From Lagopus muta (lineage: Eukaryota > Chordata > Aves > Galliformes > Phasianidae), in the NCBI RefSeq assembly GCF_023343835.1, contig NC_064439.1:23066933-23130932 (forward strand): a stretch of 64,000 bases of DNA, given 5' to 3'. A program made the position numbers and the translations under genes. Below, piece by piece: positions 1 to 14,020 of the stretch. The notes beneath the pieces were generated by a model, which saw only the letters and a program-made list of their open reading frames with translations, had not been told where the DNA came from and did no database searches. Within the stretch, counting starts at the first letter, position 1, and each line of letters starts with the position of its first letter.

Positions 1-3000
1 GAACTCCATTCAGAAATTAATTTTCTTCTTCCTAACATTACAGCACTTGAACTGTGTTTTCTGACTCATCTGAACAATTCTTCATGTAGTTCCCAGAGAA
101 GAATCAATTTAGCAAAACTAATTCATATTTCCATGAAAGAAACAACGTAAATGACTGCACAAGAGAATCAGAATAGTCCTCCCACAGTAGGTGTTTATCA
201 CAACTCAGAGTTTCTTTTTATAATTTTGAGAAATAAATGCTTGGCTTTAATTTAACCAAAAGATGTGGCCAGTAGTCTCTGTTTTTAGTTTAGTATGTAT
301 AATAAATGCAAATACTTTTAAGCACTGATTAGTAGCATTGTTAGCTTGAATCTTTGCTACTAGTGAACTTAATTAAGAAGAAAGATGTTTTCATTTCTCT
401 TTTCACCAGGTTTTCATCCTCTCTACATAATCAGCAACGTTTTCTGCTGGTGTAAATTCCTGTGCTTTCTCACTAATCTATGCTAACTTGAATCCACAAA
501 TCAATTCAAATTATTATTTAACCAAATTATATTTCTATAAGAACAGATACACAACACAAATTGCTGTACTACGTGGATTTTTTATAGTCATATGTATGTT
601 TAATACTAATGCTGCTTTGCTATTTAAACATGGCTTTTTTAATACAGTACTCTGATTAAATCAGTGATGATTTAATCAGTATTTAATTACTGACCCTTTT
701 CAATTGGCTAGAAGCCCTCAAAAATGAATTAAAAAATCAGTAAATTAATCTTCATTGTATGAAGCCAATCAAATACACTAACTCAAAGCTAATGTGCTGG
801 TAGCTTGTTGGTGTAAATTTTAATGGTCAAATTCAGAAGCAAAATATAAAAATGGAAAAATATGAGAAATAAGCGGTCCAAAAGAAGCACAAGCTTTTGC
901 AAATTCATGTCTAAAATATCCTTATGAATACCAATGTAGTATTTTGGTCTTCTTTCAGTGCAGAATAATTAATCTTTTGTTGGACTAGTCATGTGAGGAT
1001 GATAAGCACTAGCAATTCCATGGAAAGTGGAAAAGAAAGAAAAGGCCTAAGCATTTCCTGAAAACCTGATGTTATATTGTTGTTCACGATCACACTCATT
1101 TGCATGTTTCGTGCACTGCTGGCTATTAATCACAGACTTCTGTAATTTCTGGGCTTGTGCATAATGTCAAGTCCATGTCTACATACATCTGCCCACCCCA
1201 ATCATCCCCATATTCTCGGGGCTGCTGTGTAATTCCTCCCCAGGGAAGAGCTGGGCAGTGGATAAAGCAGATCAGAAAAGGAGGTTCAAATATTTGCTTG
1301 CCTCTAAAGCTTACTTTGCTTCCCTAATGCTCTTATTTTACAGTTGGATGAATACACAATATGAACCAATAATCCTTAGAGGACCTCTGAATATTTGAAA
1401 ATAAAAGAAAATGAAACAAAGACTCTGCTTATCCCCAAAAACAGACTTCACCATCCAGCTCCACTTTCTGATTTCACTAGCCCAGTATGCTCGTAGACTA
1501 GAAAAATAATCATAGAGCATAAATTTAATGAATTGTTTTATTTCTGGAAGTAGCTTCTCATTCTAGTAATTTGCCAGTTTGCTATCTGTCCAAATGATAA
1601 AGACATTTAGCTCATGACTTCTTCTGCTTCAGGGAGGGAAGTGATGTGAATACGATCAGAATATGAGTGCTACTGAGCTATTCATTTCCACTACTGCAAT
1701 GATACAGAGCTTCAAAATTAGGACCACAGCCTTCCCATGATAATTATGGTACAATCTGGTGTAGAACCCTGTTTTAGAGAGTGCCATATACAGGACAACC
1801 ACAGCTCAAATCCCACTAGATGCTTGTAACTACACAACTTTGTTAGCACTAGCATACAGTTCTGTTTGTTCCCACTGTTTAGTATTATACATATTTCATC
1901 ACTGTTTGAAACCAAGTGTTATCCACAATGCTTTTATATTTACTATGCTGCCTCAGCGGGCCTGAAGAATGCAGAAGATCCACTGAGTTAAATGCATAGT
2001 TATTTGCTGTCTTGAAATGTGTGAGTTGCTTCAAACTACAAAATTGCTGCAGTTGCTAACAGCATTTTACTGAACTTCCTCTAATTTGCAATCAACATAT
2101 GAATATAAAAGGGAAGTGTGGCAGATCTTATTTTGAAAAGAAACCATAGCCTTCATGAACAATTTCAAAGTGAGATGCACTCCCAAAATGAAGCTATTAT
2201 ATACCTCTGTTACATGTAATGCAGGAAAAGTACATCCCTCCCTCCCAAACCTCAGAGAAAGGCAGAAAGGTAAGAGGCAGAGTAAGCACTCCCTGGTAGG
2301 CTCTGTGGGGCACAAAGCCTGGGTGAACATAATTACAAAGACAGGAAGACCAGTACCTGAGCATGTGCATGCTGCCCTAACAGACAGAACCTTTTCCCAG
2401 TCATGAATTCAGGTTAGCTCAAAAATTAGAACTTATGTCTTGCTCCAGAACTACCACCGAATTAAAGTGTGAATCACCTACTCCAGAGAACAAATTCTTA
2501 AGAAACAACAGCGTTACAAACATTTCCTTGTGCCAGACCTTCAATCCTTTTCTCTGAGGTTGGTTTCCAAAAACTTCCAGGCTAATATCACTTGGCTTAC
2601 TCCGTAGAAGAGCACTGAAGCAGATGAGAGAATGAGGTGAAAGAACTAAAATTATATTTGTTTAGTACACTATCCTCCTTCTGACACTTCTGCGAACTTT
2701 GTGAGAACCTGTGGAGAGGGATCACATTAGCAAAATATGACAGTAAGCTGAGTTTTCAACAGCTATTGATCTGTGCCTCATCATTCAGCACTTAGGTTCC
2801 TGTTTTGAAAACATCCTGCTTCTTAAGGCCTTTCTCCCTGCTCTTAAACAACCTTGCAAAAATGAAGGTTAGGTGTAAGGTGAGGTTTCAAAGGAAAAAG
2901 AAGGCTGAGAGCCTTCTGAGTGGACATAAATAGGTGAAACAGGAGCAATGTAGCTGGCTGCTCATGCTTAAAATGCCTAAATCCTTTTTCCAGAACTCGC

Positions 3001-3665
3001 CCTTACAACTTAGCCCAGTGAAGTCAATGGCATTTCACAATGATTTGTTTCAGTTCATATTTGTAATCTGTAGCACAGCAAGAACACACATCCTTATCTG
3101 TACATGTCCAACCAAGCCCTCAGTTACATGACTATCTTACACCATACACTGGTATTACCTCCATTCTGTCCCTGGGAGAATCACAGCCTGAATTCAATCC
3201 TAGTGCACATTTTAAGAGCAGAATCACTGGGATATATTTCAGCACAGAATACTTAGACTGATATCATGTAAGTCTGGCACTCATTTATTTTTGAATGTTG
3301 TAAAAAATACATGGCTCTACCATTTAGCATGCAATTTTAGTACAAAGTATGACAGCAATAATTCTAGGAATGAGAGAGGTATTTACTATAAACAAATCCA
3401 AAGAATAATATGACATATCTCCCTCCAGAATCTCTTTTTCAATCAGTTATGTGTTGCTGACAGAGCATACTAAAGAGCTATGAAATGCAAACCATCTAAA
3501 GAGATGGAAATGACAGAAATGACATCTCTGGGAAGTCAGAATCATAGGCCAGGATGCCAATAGCCTGACACTGGGCATACTGCATAACTCAGGTTCAACT
3601 AAAACATCAGCATGCTATTAACAGTGTTTCAGCTGAGATCAGGACACTCTCAACTCACATGTTAG
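1..3665. other. AT-rich non-coding DNA, no gene seen
   Basis: I see no recognisable coding exon, RNA gene or young repeat here. Open frames on both strands are short and resemble no family I know. The one structure of note is a perfect inverted repeat at 652-679, listed separately. Confidence 0.6.
652..679. repeat. Perfect inverted repeat with 12-bp arms
   Basis: The left arm CTGATTAAATCA and right arm TGATTTAATCAG are exact reverse complements separated by GTGA. The arms are AT-rich and contain homeodomain-like ATTA cores. It could be a paired binding site, a remnant of a DNA transposon end, or chance. Confidence 0.85.
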
Positions 3666-3725
3666 AGTCATAGAAAAAACGAAGTTGGGAAAGACATCTA
3701 AGATCATCCTGTCCAGCCTGCAATT
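3666..3725 (-). mobile_element. CR1 LINE 3'-end fragment (short, diverged)
   Basis: The sequence reads as the reverse complement of the CR1 3' end: a TCATAGAA-like tail, then a GTTGGGAAAGACATCTAAGATCATC-type block (seen from 3684) and a GTCCAGCCTGCAA-type block. Only about 60 bp are left, and it has diverged more than the copy at 4.8 kb. Identification is from memory of the avian CR1 consensus. Confidence 0.6.
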
Positions 3726-4787
3726 AGTGGCTGCAGACCTCAGGTTTCATGCTCAGTACGAATGTTCTTTTTGAAGCTAGCTCAATGCTACTCATGCATC
3801 GCTAACTCAAATTGTCTGTGCCACAGCAAAAAACAGTTTGGCAAAATGGACTGGTCTTCACAGAGTGACAATGGCTATGAGTACAGACATAACCCCTTGT
3901 TGACAAACACTGTAATCAGAACACTTAATGTACAAGCAGATCTTGTTAGTCATTTGCATGTCCCAGCAGCCAAACAGCTCTCACAGACAAAAGAGTTCAG
4001 CTCTTCTCACTGCCCTGAAGATTTACAGTTCAATGGCCGCACACAAAACCCACATGCAGATGATGTCCCTCACCCCAGGATTACGTCTTTTTAACTTGCA
4101 TTAAAATATGGATCAGGAATATGGATTCTGGTACCACAAATCCAGTTATTGTTCATTCTGACTAATAGCCTCATTTAGGAGAATCTTATCCACAAGAAGA
4201 TATAAATGCCTATTTAAATAGAAACATGCTAAAACCTCATTGCAATTAACAAAGCCAAAAATAATTTCAGAGATACAGATTTAGGTCTGCATTTTTGTGC
4301 TTTTCTAAATTGAAACCAACGAGAGCCAAATTTAATAGGATCATTGGCCATGAATTGGACTATTACTCCACGTTTTTGTACTCAGCATTGTTTACCATGT
4401 TCTTCATGTTCTTATCTCATTACATTTATCCTGGAGATCTTCCCTTGAACATGCAGTGTGAGGGCTGGTAAGCACCAATTAATAGATAAGTAGAGGAAAT
4501 GACAGATGGCTTAATTTTGAAATAGGAAATATTTAACATTCACACACAGCAGTACTGAAGCTCTGTTCATCTCTCTCTCTTCACTATCATTCCTTTCTGC
4601 ACGCATGATAAGTCTCCAAGTTAAATAAATACACCCACTTAATTGTGAGACATATTATTCCTATTTATTTAACTTATGCCAACTTTTAAACTAGTGGCAA
4701 CTCATGATTCTAATCATGAATCAAGCTTCCATAATCTCTCATAGACACTTGAATCTCTGGAAGAGCTCTGCAATTCAAGGCAGGATT
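3726..4787. other. Non-coding DNA with one unassigned open frame
   Basis: A plus-strand open frame of 110 codons (3762-4094) begins just after the CR1 scrap. It resembles no protein I know and has no flanking splice signals that stand out, so I treat it as chance. The rest is AT-rich and featureless. Confidence 0.5.
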
Positions 4788-5930
4788 TCACAGAATCACA
4801 GAATCGCAGGGTTTGGAAGGGACCTCCAGAGATCATCGAGTCCAACCCCCCTGCCAAAGCAGGCTCCCTACACCAGGTCACACAGGTAGGCATCCAGGCA
4901 GGTCTTGAACATCTCCAGAGAAGGAGACTCCACCACCTCCCTGGGCAGCCTGTTCCAGTGCTCCGTCACCCTCACCGTAAAGAAGTTCTTGCACACATTC
5001 GTGCAGAACTTCCTATGCTGCAGTTTCTGGCCATTTCCCCTTGTCCTGTCTCCACACACTGCTGAAAAGAGTCTGGCCTCGCCACTTGGCCCCCCACACC
5101 TTAGATATTTTAGACCTGGATCAGGTCCCCTCTTGGTCTTCTTTTCTTAAGGTAAACATACCCAGTTCACTCAGCCTTTCCTCATAGGAGAGATGCTCCA
5201 GGCCCTTCACCATCTTCGTGGCCCTCCACTGGACTCTTTCCAAGAGATCCCTGTCTTTTTTTGTACTGGGGAGCCCAGAACTGGACGCAGTACTGCAGAT
5301 GAGGCCTCACCAGGGCAGAGTAGAGGGGAGGATCACCTCTCTCGACCTGCTGGCCACGCTCTTTTTAATGCATCCCAGGATGCCATTGGCCTTTTTGGCC
5401 ACAAGGGCACACTGCTGGCTCATGGCCAACCTGTCGTCCACCCAGGTCCCTCTCTGCAGAGCTGCCCTCCCGCAGGTCATCCCCCATCCTGTACCTGTAC
5501 ATGCAATTATTCCTCTCCAGATGCAAGCCTTTACACTTGCTTATGTTAAACCTCATCTGGTTTCTAACTGCCCAGCTCTCCAGCCTGTCCAGGTCTTGCT
5601 GAATGGCAGCACAGCCTTCAGGTGTGTCAGCCAATCTTCCCAACTTCGTATCATCAGCAAACTTGCTGAGGGTGGCCACTATCCCCTCATCAAGGTCATT
5701 GATGAAGATGTTGAACAAGACTGGACCCAACACCAACCCCTGAGGAACACCGCTGGTTACAGGCCTCCAACCAGACTCTGCACCGCCAATGACGACCCTC
5801 TGCACTCTGCCAGTCAGCCAGTTCTCAACACACCTCACTGTCCACTCATCTATCCCACACTTCCTCAGCTTTGTTATAAGGATGTCATGGGAGATAATAT
5901 CAAATGCCTTCTCTGGGTTAAATTGTAACT
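4788..5930 (-). mobile_element. CR1 LINE, 5'-truncated, with reverse-transcriptase remnant
   Basis: This is the longest CR1 copy in the window, about 1.1 kb. The 3' tail (reverse complement of TCACAGAATCACAGAATCG) lies at 4788, and the element runs to about 5930, where it is 5'-truncated. On the minus strand, 5838-5365 encodes the C-terminal half of the ORF2 reverse transcriptase: a PQGLVLGPVLFNIFINDL block (motif B region) followed by FADDTK, the F/YxDD catalytic box. A second frame, 5059-4868, encodes the usual ORF2 C terminus ([14 protein letters not shown]). The two lie in different frames, so at least one frameshift has broken the ORF and the copy is inactive. The upstream limit is approximate. 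Confidence 0.93.
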
Positions 5931-6607
5931 CAACATCAGTTAATACTGAGAAGCAGCATCAAACACATTTTCAAAATACTGTTTTTATATTGATTCTCAA
6001 TCACTTCCTTAGAAGAATACAGACAACCATTTTGCTCCCATGGTTTCATGTCACTGTGAATCCTTATTTGTCAGACAGATGTGCTCTGTGCACCAAAGCA
6101 ACAGTTAGCCTGTGAAGGTGCTCAGGGAAGCGCTGGGTGATGTGAAGCAGATGTGCATGGGTGGAGCACAGTTCTCAACATGCTTCTCTCTAGTCATTAG
6201 GAACAGTTCACAATGTGTTCCACAAAGCGTTTGTGGAAAACAGCTAAATGACCCCAGATAAAAAGAATTATGTGCAAAACTTAGCATATGACCATTCATT
6301 TAAGATCAAAAAAGTACTCAAAGGGAGGGTCTTGTTTGCTTTCACACATACATCGTGGCATCTGAAGTGCATTTCACTTTTCTCTTCCAAGCATGAAGTC
6401 TACGTATTCTCACATTATGTAGAGGTAAGATTTGGAATTTATTTTGTAGTGCATTTAATTTCAACAGCAGCAGCTAATACTCCTCCTTACAAGAAAGAAG
6501 GCCAGTAGTTTTCAGAAAGAGTCTTTCTGGTCTTCCACACACTACTTCACCCTTGATAGAGAGCTGGTTACTGAGAAGAACAGTGAGCTAAGAACTGTCT
6601 TCCATAA
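5931..6607. other. Non-coding spacer between CR1 fragments
   Basis: No gene or clear repeat is visible. Short open frames on both strands overlap without any recognisable domain. Confidence 0.5.
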
Positions 6608-6686
6608 ATCACAGAATCACAGAATTGTAGGGGTTGGAAGGAACCTTCAGAGATCACCGAGTCCAACCCCCCTGCCAAAGCAGGTT
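6608..6686 (-). mobile_element. CR1 LINE 3'-end fragment
   Basis: About 80 bp closely match the 3' end of the CR1 at 4788: the ATCACAGAATCACAGAAT tail, then GGGGTTGGAAGGAACCTTC, then GTCCAACCCCCCTGCCAAAG. The high similarity to that copy suggests the same CR1 subfamily and similar age. It stops abruptly at GCAGGTTA, as is typical of extreme 5' truncation. Confidence 0.9.
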
Positions 6687-9600
6687 AATGCCACATGCTA
6701 TAAGGCAGGTTTCAATTTTTGTTTTCACATTGCTTTTTAAAATTTATTTCTATTCACAAATGGTGAACTTGTGCACAGAGGCCTAACTGATAGACTTGCA
6801 TTTGCAGATATACATTTACATGCAAAGGAATAATAATATTAAGGAAGTGATACACAATTTCAGGTCACTTTAGCTTGGATGCTCTTTTGAGCATTTCTTT
6901 TTACTAGTGCTAAAGCTGAGGAAGATGTCTTCTTTTTTGCTTCTCTGATACCAGTTTTCTTAAAAGTTTGATGCACTCAGTGCCCACAAGGAGGTAAAAA
7001 AAAGACAAATTTAGAAGTACCTACAACATTTCAGGAGTGTGAATGAACAGTTGCTAATAAAGCAGTTGCACAGATTTGCACGATTCTGTCACAGCTGGGA
7101 GCATTCTAGCTGCAAGGAGACTGTGGAATCCAATAAAAAAAATCAAACTGGCTTCACCTGAAGCAAGAATTGATCCTACATTACATGAGGATGAGGCCAC
7201 TTGGGAGATGGGATGAAAATGAAGGACATGAATTTGATATCCTCTACTTACTCTCACCTTGCACATAAGAATGGTGAATAAATTCTTAAGTAAAATAGTC
7301 GGTTTCATCACATAGAGCTCTTGGAAAAGCACAGATGAGTACCTCTGTGCCAACTATTCCCACTTCTTTTCAGCCAACCTACCCCCCTAGCCTGCATTAT
7401 GGCCACGCTATGCATGACACCTGCATGGCAGCTCTGGCAGTGGTAGTTTGTGACTGCTTAGATAGTCCAACAGAACGGCAAACCTGCTCCAGATGTTCAC
7501 TTTTTACACATTCTGTTATTTTTTTTTAATGGATTATTGTTATACATTTTACTGCCTCCAAAATAAAGTAATCATTTTAGTACTGTTCTGAGAGAATGCT
7601 GGAGATGCTGGGACCTTGTCATTACTCACCAGGCAATCCAAAGCACTTTCTGAACATTCTCTCTGTTTTCACTAGCATAGCATGGAAAAAAAAATCACAC
7701 TTTTCATTTTATCCTAGCAACCTGAATCCAGAATGGTGCTCCACAGTGGGATGGTTTTGAAAACAAAGGAATGCTGCTGAAGGGACTGGTCACAAAAACT
7801 GCCAAAACAAAGTATCATGAACCTTTTGTCTTTCTGAAGCTGAGCACTGATTTGGAATTTCCTCTTGAACAATGAGCAGAAAGCACAGTCATTGACTTCT
7901 CCTGAGATGAATATTGAGTTTTGTTAACCAAAGACCTTAAGTGGAGAAAAGAAAGTCAACTGCATCTGAAAATAAATTCATTGAAATTGTCTAAAATTCA
8001 TTAGAAAAATCAATAATCCACCAATTAGTGATCCAATTTTTAGTTCAGTGAATCTATGTGCAAAACCAAGTTCACTATGTTGTATAGTCTTAGCTGAAAA
8101 AAAAAAAATAGGCAAATGTAAGGATGTTGATCTTTTGTTTTAAAAATATTTGTTTCTTCAACATTTGCTTAAAGGTGTCTAATAAGCCCCATTACTCCAC
8201 CATTAGTTGAACTGTCTTGCAAACTGGGTCCCAGATCTACTCCTCTGTAGAAGGGAATAAATACAAAGTGGTTGGAGAAAGACCTACCCCCTGCCCTTTC
8301 TGGCTGGCCTGCAGGTGCAGCTCTCCTTCCCTAACAGTTTGCTCCCTGTTGGCGTCTGTATCAGAAGAAAGACGGAACAGATTGGCACATGAAGGGAGAA
8401 GCAGACACAACTCAGCCTTCCTTACTACTGTTTTGTGACAGGCAGAGCATCACTGCCTCGAACAGATGTGTTGACAGTGGGCTGTGGGGGGAGGTCACAG
8501 GGCAAATGGCATGTAAATAGGTAGGCTATCCCTGCTATGGAAAGAAGTGGTCTATACATAGCCTGACACAAAAGAAAACTCTTCCCACATTTCCAGTTGT
8601 CTCTTCTAGCAAAAGCCTCATCCTTCAGAACACACCATGCAATTTTCTGTAGTTCCATATTTCAGCACCTCTACTGGAGAGACATCACAACCAAAGACAC
8701 AGACTACAGCAGCATTTCACCAGGAAGCCTGTCATGAGCCAGAGGAGCTAAGAGACCAGGCATGGCACAACAGGGATGCAAACTCATCCTAAGGTACTGC
8801 ACCTTTCAGCAGTTTCTGGAGTCACACAGACCAGTGACTCATTTTAGCCATCCTTGTGCCTTCCATGGGGTGCTACCATCTCCTGACAGGCACTGTCAGG
8901 GATGCAACAGCGAAAATTCCCAAGTCTTTCCATGCAAAGAATTAAAACTCTGACCAGTGCTTTTCAGAAGTAATTTCTGATCAGAAGTGACTCAGTGTTT
9001 ATACAATGAACATAGGCAGCTGACTAATGTTAATAACGTATATGTAAAGCACATATTGACTGAAAAAAGAACTTAAAGAACTGTCCTAAATCCAGCAAAC
9101 AACTGTCCTAAGTAGTTTTGAGAAATTCTCCCCACTACTGAATCACAGACATTCTATTCTTTTTCTCTTTAATTTCTTGGGGAAATTGAAAGAAATCTTC
9201 TTAGTACTGCCATGACAGTGCATTCAAATTGCTTGTCAGCAATGCCACTTTCATTCTGAAACAAGTTTGCATGCTATCTGTATTTCCTCTACACATAGCA
9301 ATTTTAAATCTCTAATCTGTGTTTCTATTCACAGGAAAAAAAAAAGAACTTATTTCTCAGATAAACACAAAGCAAGCAAACAAAACACTTTCCCAGTATA
9401 CTTGCTTTTGAAATGTAAATCTGTGAGATGGGTAGTAAATTCAAGGTTTCAAGGACAATTCCATCCGAGTACTTTTTAATTACACAAATAATATTCTTCA
9501 CAGTCTCCATCCAGAGAGAGGTTATATTTCACAAAGGATAATCAGAAAACTTGTAGTGGATTGGCTGATCCAAATGAGCTGTTGTACACCCATCCGCACA

Positions 9601-12600
9601 AATTTACAGAATGAGAGTGACTTACACATTGGGCATATGTGGCAATTCCCAATTCAGTCTGTCAAGAGAACACATTTCCATGAAGTATTTTGATCTTGAT
9701 GCAGTAAGATTTTCTTAACAGAAAAGTGCTTCATCAAAAATGATTAAAACAGTCCTACAAAGACGTTTCATCCGACAGTTTCTTAGGATCACAGGAACAA
9801 TATTTTCTTAAACCAAACCAAACCATCTTTACTATAGGAGTTTTAATCTCTGGAAGAACTTATTAGGGAATTAAAAATAAATAGGAATTTCAAAGGTGTA
9901 ACTTTCTTACAGAAGATTAGGTTTAAAAAGCAGCAGAGAGGATGCTGAAGAAAAAGCAAGCAGAAAACATAAAGAGAATAAACTGTTCCACAGCGGAACA
10001 GAAATTGTTCAAATTGCCATCATAGATTTGCTGTGCTTTTAACAGAAAATAAATGAATTAAGAGTAATCTACAGTTGTAAACAACTTAATTGAAACATCA
10101 TTCCATAGTTGGCTGACTGTTAGAGGAGATACAGCTAAGTTGGATAAATGTCTTATTTCTCTTTCTGGGGAGATGGATTTGTGCTTTTTTAAAAAGGAAG
10201 AAAAAACATTTTACTTAGAATGGTGGAACTCAGTATTTTTATGTCATTTGTAAAATCCAGTGCAGGATGAAAAAGTTTTTTGTTTCTTAACAGTGAGAAC
10301 TGCCATAAAAAAAAATAAAAAAAATCCCAGGAACATTAATAGATTAGTATATTTAGTGAAATACCTTAATATTTTCAAGAGCCAATTTTAATTTAAATTA
10401 CATAAAATCATTGAAATGTTGCATTATAGCTGATTTAACTGTTTGCAGAGCTAAAGTCATATGCTAGAAGAACGGTCTGAATTTATCTAGATCAGCCAAG
10501 CATTACTGGGATCTATGAGAATTTTGAAAGAACTCAAGAGTTCCTTTTTCAGAAATGAGAGATGTATTACAGTCAGCAGCATACTTTGAGTCCACAATGA
10601 AGTAAATAAAATTCTGTTTTGCATTCACATTATATATATATATATGTTTAGCTCTTTGTTTTACTGTGAAACTATGAGACCTAACAATACTAAGGAATTA
10701 CCAGAACTGTATGTTTCCACCTAGCAGACTGATTCTTCAGCTCCTCTGATATAAACCATTGGTTGCATTATTGTAATATCCAGGAGACTTAGTTGAAGAC
10801 TAAGTGTTTAGCAGTGTTAAAATGTACAAAGGAAAACCTGCCCGTGCAATCAAACAACTGAAATGTGTCACAAGAGATACAGTATGGTAGAGAGGGACCA
10901 TGAAGCATGTGGAAGACAATCTCTAGCATAAAAGCCAGTGGTCTCAGCATCCTGGTCTCTGCCAATTTCAATACAAATCAAAAGAGAAGAGGAGTTAGAG
11001 AACAGTAAAGCAGGTATTAATTTCCTCCAAAGAAGTACAGGCAGCATGAAGAATTTCACCCAATATCCTACCAGTTGGTGCACTATTCCAATACACTGGG
11101 ACTATTTAGAAGTATGAGAGGCACCTGAGAATTGCCATAAGATGATTACCACAGTGCAGGCTAGAAAAGCCATAAACATGAAGAAGTGGAGAGCCTCACC
11201 AGACTGAATTCCTGAAGGTTTATGTGGCAGGGCTATGTCCCTAAGGGGGATGAAAGATGACCTATTCATACAAAGACGAAACATGACAACATTTAAGAGG
11301 TTATACAATTCAGCCTAACTTCAGTATCCAAAATGATACTGGACTGTGATACTAGACAAGCAACTTGTAACTACTTAAGAGGAAATACACTGGTAAGGAA
11401 CAATCAGCGCAAGGACCCATTCTCATGAGTCACTCTTCTATACAAAAAGGCCTGACAGTGCAGAGAGATATCCTTAAAATAAGATAACACAGTTCACCCC
11501 TGAGTAGAAACAAACCCATAAAATACCAGTTCTTAAAGTCTAACAAAAAGGTAAAGAGTGGGAGGGCTTGTATCCCTATGTGATGGAGAATCCCATGAAA
11601 GCACAGCTCTGTATGGACACCTGGCCTAGAGGATTGACACAGCTCTGGCCTTCCTGATTAGTATCATCATCAGCTCTGTATCACACTGTGCAGGAAGACT
11701 GCACAGCTGTGCAAGTCTCCATCAGCAGCAGGAGTACAGCCTACATGTGTTGGTGCTGTATTCTGCTTTCTGTCTCATATTGCGATGACAGTGGCAGCAG
11801 AGCAGCTTTGTGATGGCTGAATGCACAGCCATGGTACCATCATTTATCTTTGCTGTGTTTGATGATTGACAGATGAATACAACAGAATGTGAGAGCATTC
11901 CTTAGCAGCAGTAGCAGCTTATAAGTGGCATTAAAAATCTACCACAACAAGTTTCCATCTCTTGAAATCATTAAACTTGAATGCAATGAACAAACTCCAC
12001 TGTTCATTGAGTATTTATGTATGTCATATGTTTGCTTCTACTTTACAAGACTGCGTCTTAAAAAGTATCTGGAATAAGAACTTCAAAAATTCCCAGTGAC
12101 ACAAGTGTGCCACAATATTCAGTGATTTTTTTGTTCCTATGGGTGGAAAGAGTTTGAATCCCAACCTCATGGTGAAACACCTCCATCCCTGAGGAACAGT
12201 GAGCAAGAAAATGATTCAAAAGATCTGACAGGAATTAAACTATCACATCTTACACAGCTCTAAAATAAATGGGAAATAATTATCTGTCTGCAGAGATAGC
12301 AAGTAACTATTAAGTAAGTAAGTAACTATTAAAATTTCTAAAGATACATTTTCAAAGATGGGTGAACATTTCTCAAATTTCATGGTTTCCAGAGAGCTGT
12401 CTGATGGAGGATTCTGTTCTGTGGGACTTGGTCTGAACTCTTTCCTAGTAATTTATTTCCCAGTAAGCACTGTCATATATACAGCATCTTGTCACCTTTT
12501 CTTTCATCAACAAGGACAAACAACTTAAAGATACATCTGTCACATGCCGTTTCCATGCTCAAGTCCACAGAGATGCACTGACAGGAGAAAACACAGAAAC

Positions 12601-12602
12601 AG
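6687..12602. other. Six kilobases of AT-rich non-coding DNA
   Basis: No recognisable gene is visible. There are short homopolymer runs and a small TA run near 10632-10645. On the minus strand, two short splice-flanked frames (11240-11125 and 10958-10789) are mutually phase-compatible, but their proteins match nothing I know and they are treated only as a weak observation. Confidence 0.5.
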
Positions 12603-12959
<357 letters not shown>

Positions 12960-13084
12960 TGGACATCTATGTATAATTAAACCATCTCAGCTGCAGATCT
13001 CAATGGAGAAGTTCTCTGTTCTCTGACTGAAAGTAACCATAATTTTGAGCATCACTTCATTATCAAGGTTTTCCAGACTGTAAC

Positions 13085-14020
13085 ATCCAAACTAGGACGT
13101 TATGGGTTGAATGCCAAGAGAGTTAGATGGATCAAACACTGTTTGGGTGGTCTGGTCAGCTGTCCTTGGGTCTTGCCCCACTTGCACACCTGTAACAAGC
13201 AGACTGCCATATGGTTCTGTCCCAGGACCTGTCCTGTTCAATATCTGTATCAGTGACCCAGTATAGATGAGGCAGTGCATATCTACCAGATCTGCAGGTG
13301 ATACCAAACTTGGAGGCATAGCTGATACATGCAAGGACATTCAGAGGGAACTGGTCAGGCCAGAGAAACAGCCTGTAAGGAACATTTTGCAATTCAACAC
13401 CCATGGGGGTCCTAGCAGATATCAAGCCAAACAGGAGCCAGCAGTGCACTCTGGGAATGATGGCAGCCAGTGGGCTGCTTTACACAAATCCAGGAAAGTG
13501 ATTATCACTCCTTACTTGGCATTTTTCAGACACATCTGCAATGCTGCATCCAGTTTTAGAGTCCCAACTTTAAAAAAAAGCGTTAATGAACTGAGTGAGC
13601 TCAATGGAAAGCCATTGTTATGGACAGGGATGAGAGCACTTGACCTGGGAGGAGAGACTGAGGGCATGGGGCTTGAAAGCCTACAGAGAAGGTTTTGTTG
13701 GAACTAAATAGCAGCTTTCCTGTTTAATGAGAAGATGGAGCCAGGCTCTTTGGAGTGGTACTTGGTGAAAGGACAAGTTAATGAACATAAACTGAAACGA
13801 GTTTCTGGCAGGATATAAAAAGAACTTTTTCAAGGACTGTCAAACATCGCAGCAGACTGTACGGCTTCCATCCTCACAGGTTTTTAAGATGTGATTGAAT
13901 GAACTCCTGAGCAGCCTGGTCTGATCTAGCTGTACCATACCTTCCTGGAAGTAAGATATTGGACCATAGGTCTCCTGAGGTCTCCAACCTTAACTAAGCT
14001 GTAATTCTGTGGTTTTATGA
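13085..14020 (+). mobile_element. Old, diverged CR1 LINE copy
   Basis: From about 13200 the sequence follows the CR1 ORF2 reverse-transcriptase region (GTTCTGTCCCAGGACCTGTC, the codons before the FADD box, then GATACCAAACTTGGAGGCAT). It continues through the ORF2 C-terminal region to a 3' tail at 14000-14020 (AATTCTGTGGTTTTATGA). Many substitutions and small indels break the frame, and the FADD codons themselves are not intact, so this is clearly older than the 4.8-kb copy. The 5' boundary near 13085 is a guess. Confidence 0.75.

Noticed and set aside
3762..4094. 110-codon plus-strand frame as a gene
   Set aside because: No domain, no signal peptide, no flanking splice logic; the length is within chance range for this base composition.
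5193..5928. 236- and 118-codon plus-strand frames
   Set aside because: Antisense shadows of the minus-strand CR1 ORF2.
12145..12170. tRNA T-arm-like word (GAGTTTGAATCCCAACC)
   Set aside because: No A box, acceptor stem or anticodon arm could be placed at the proper spacing.
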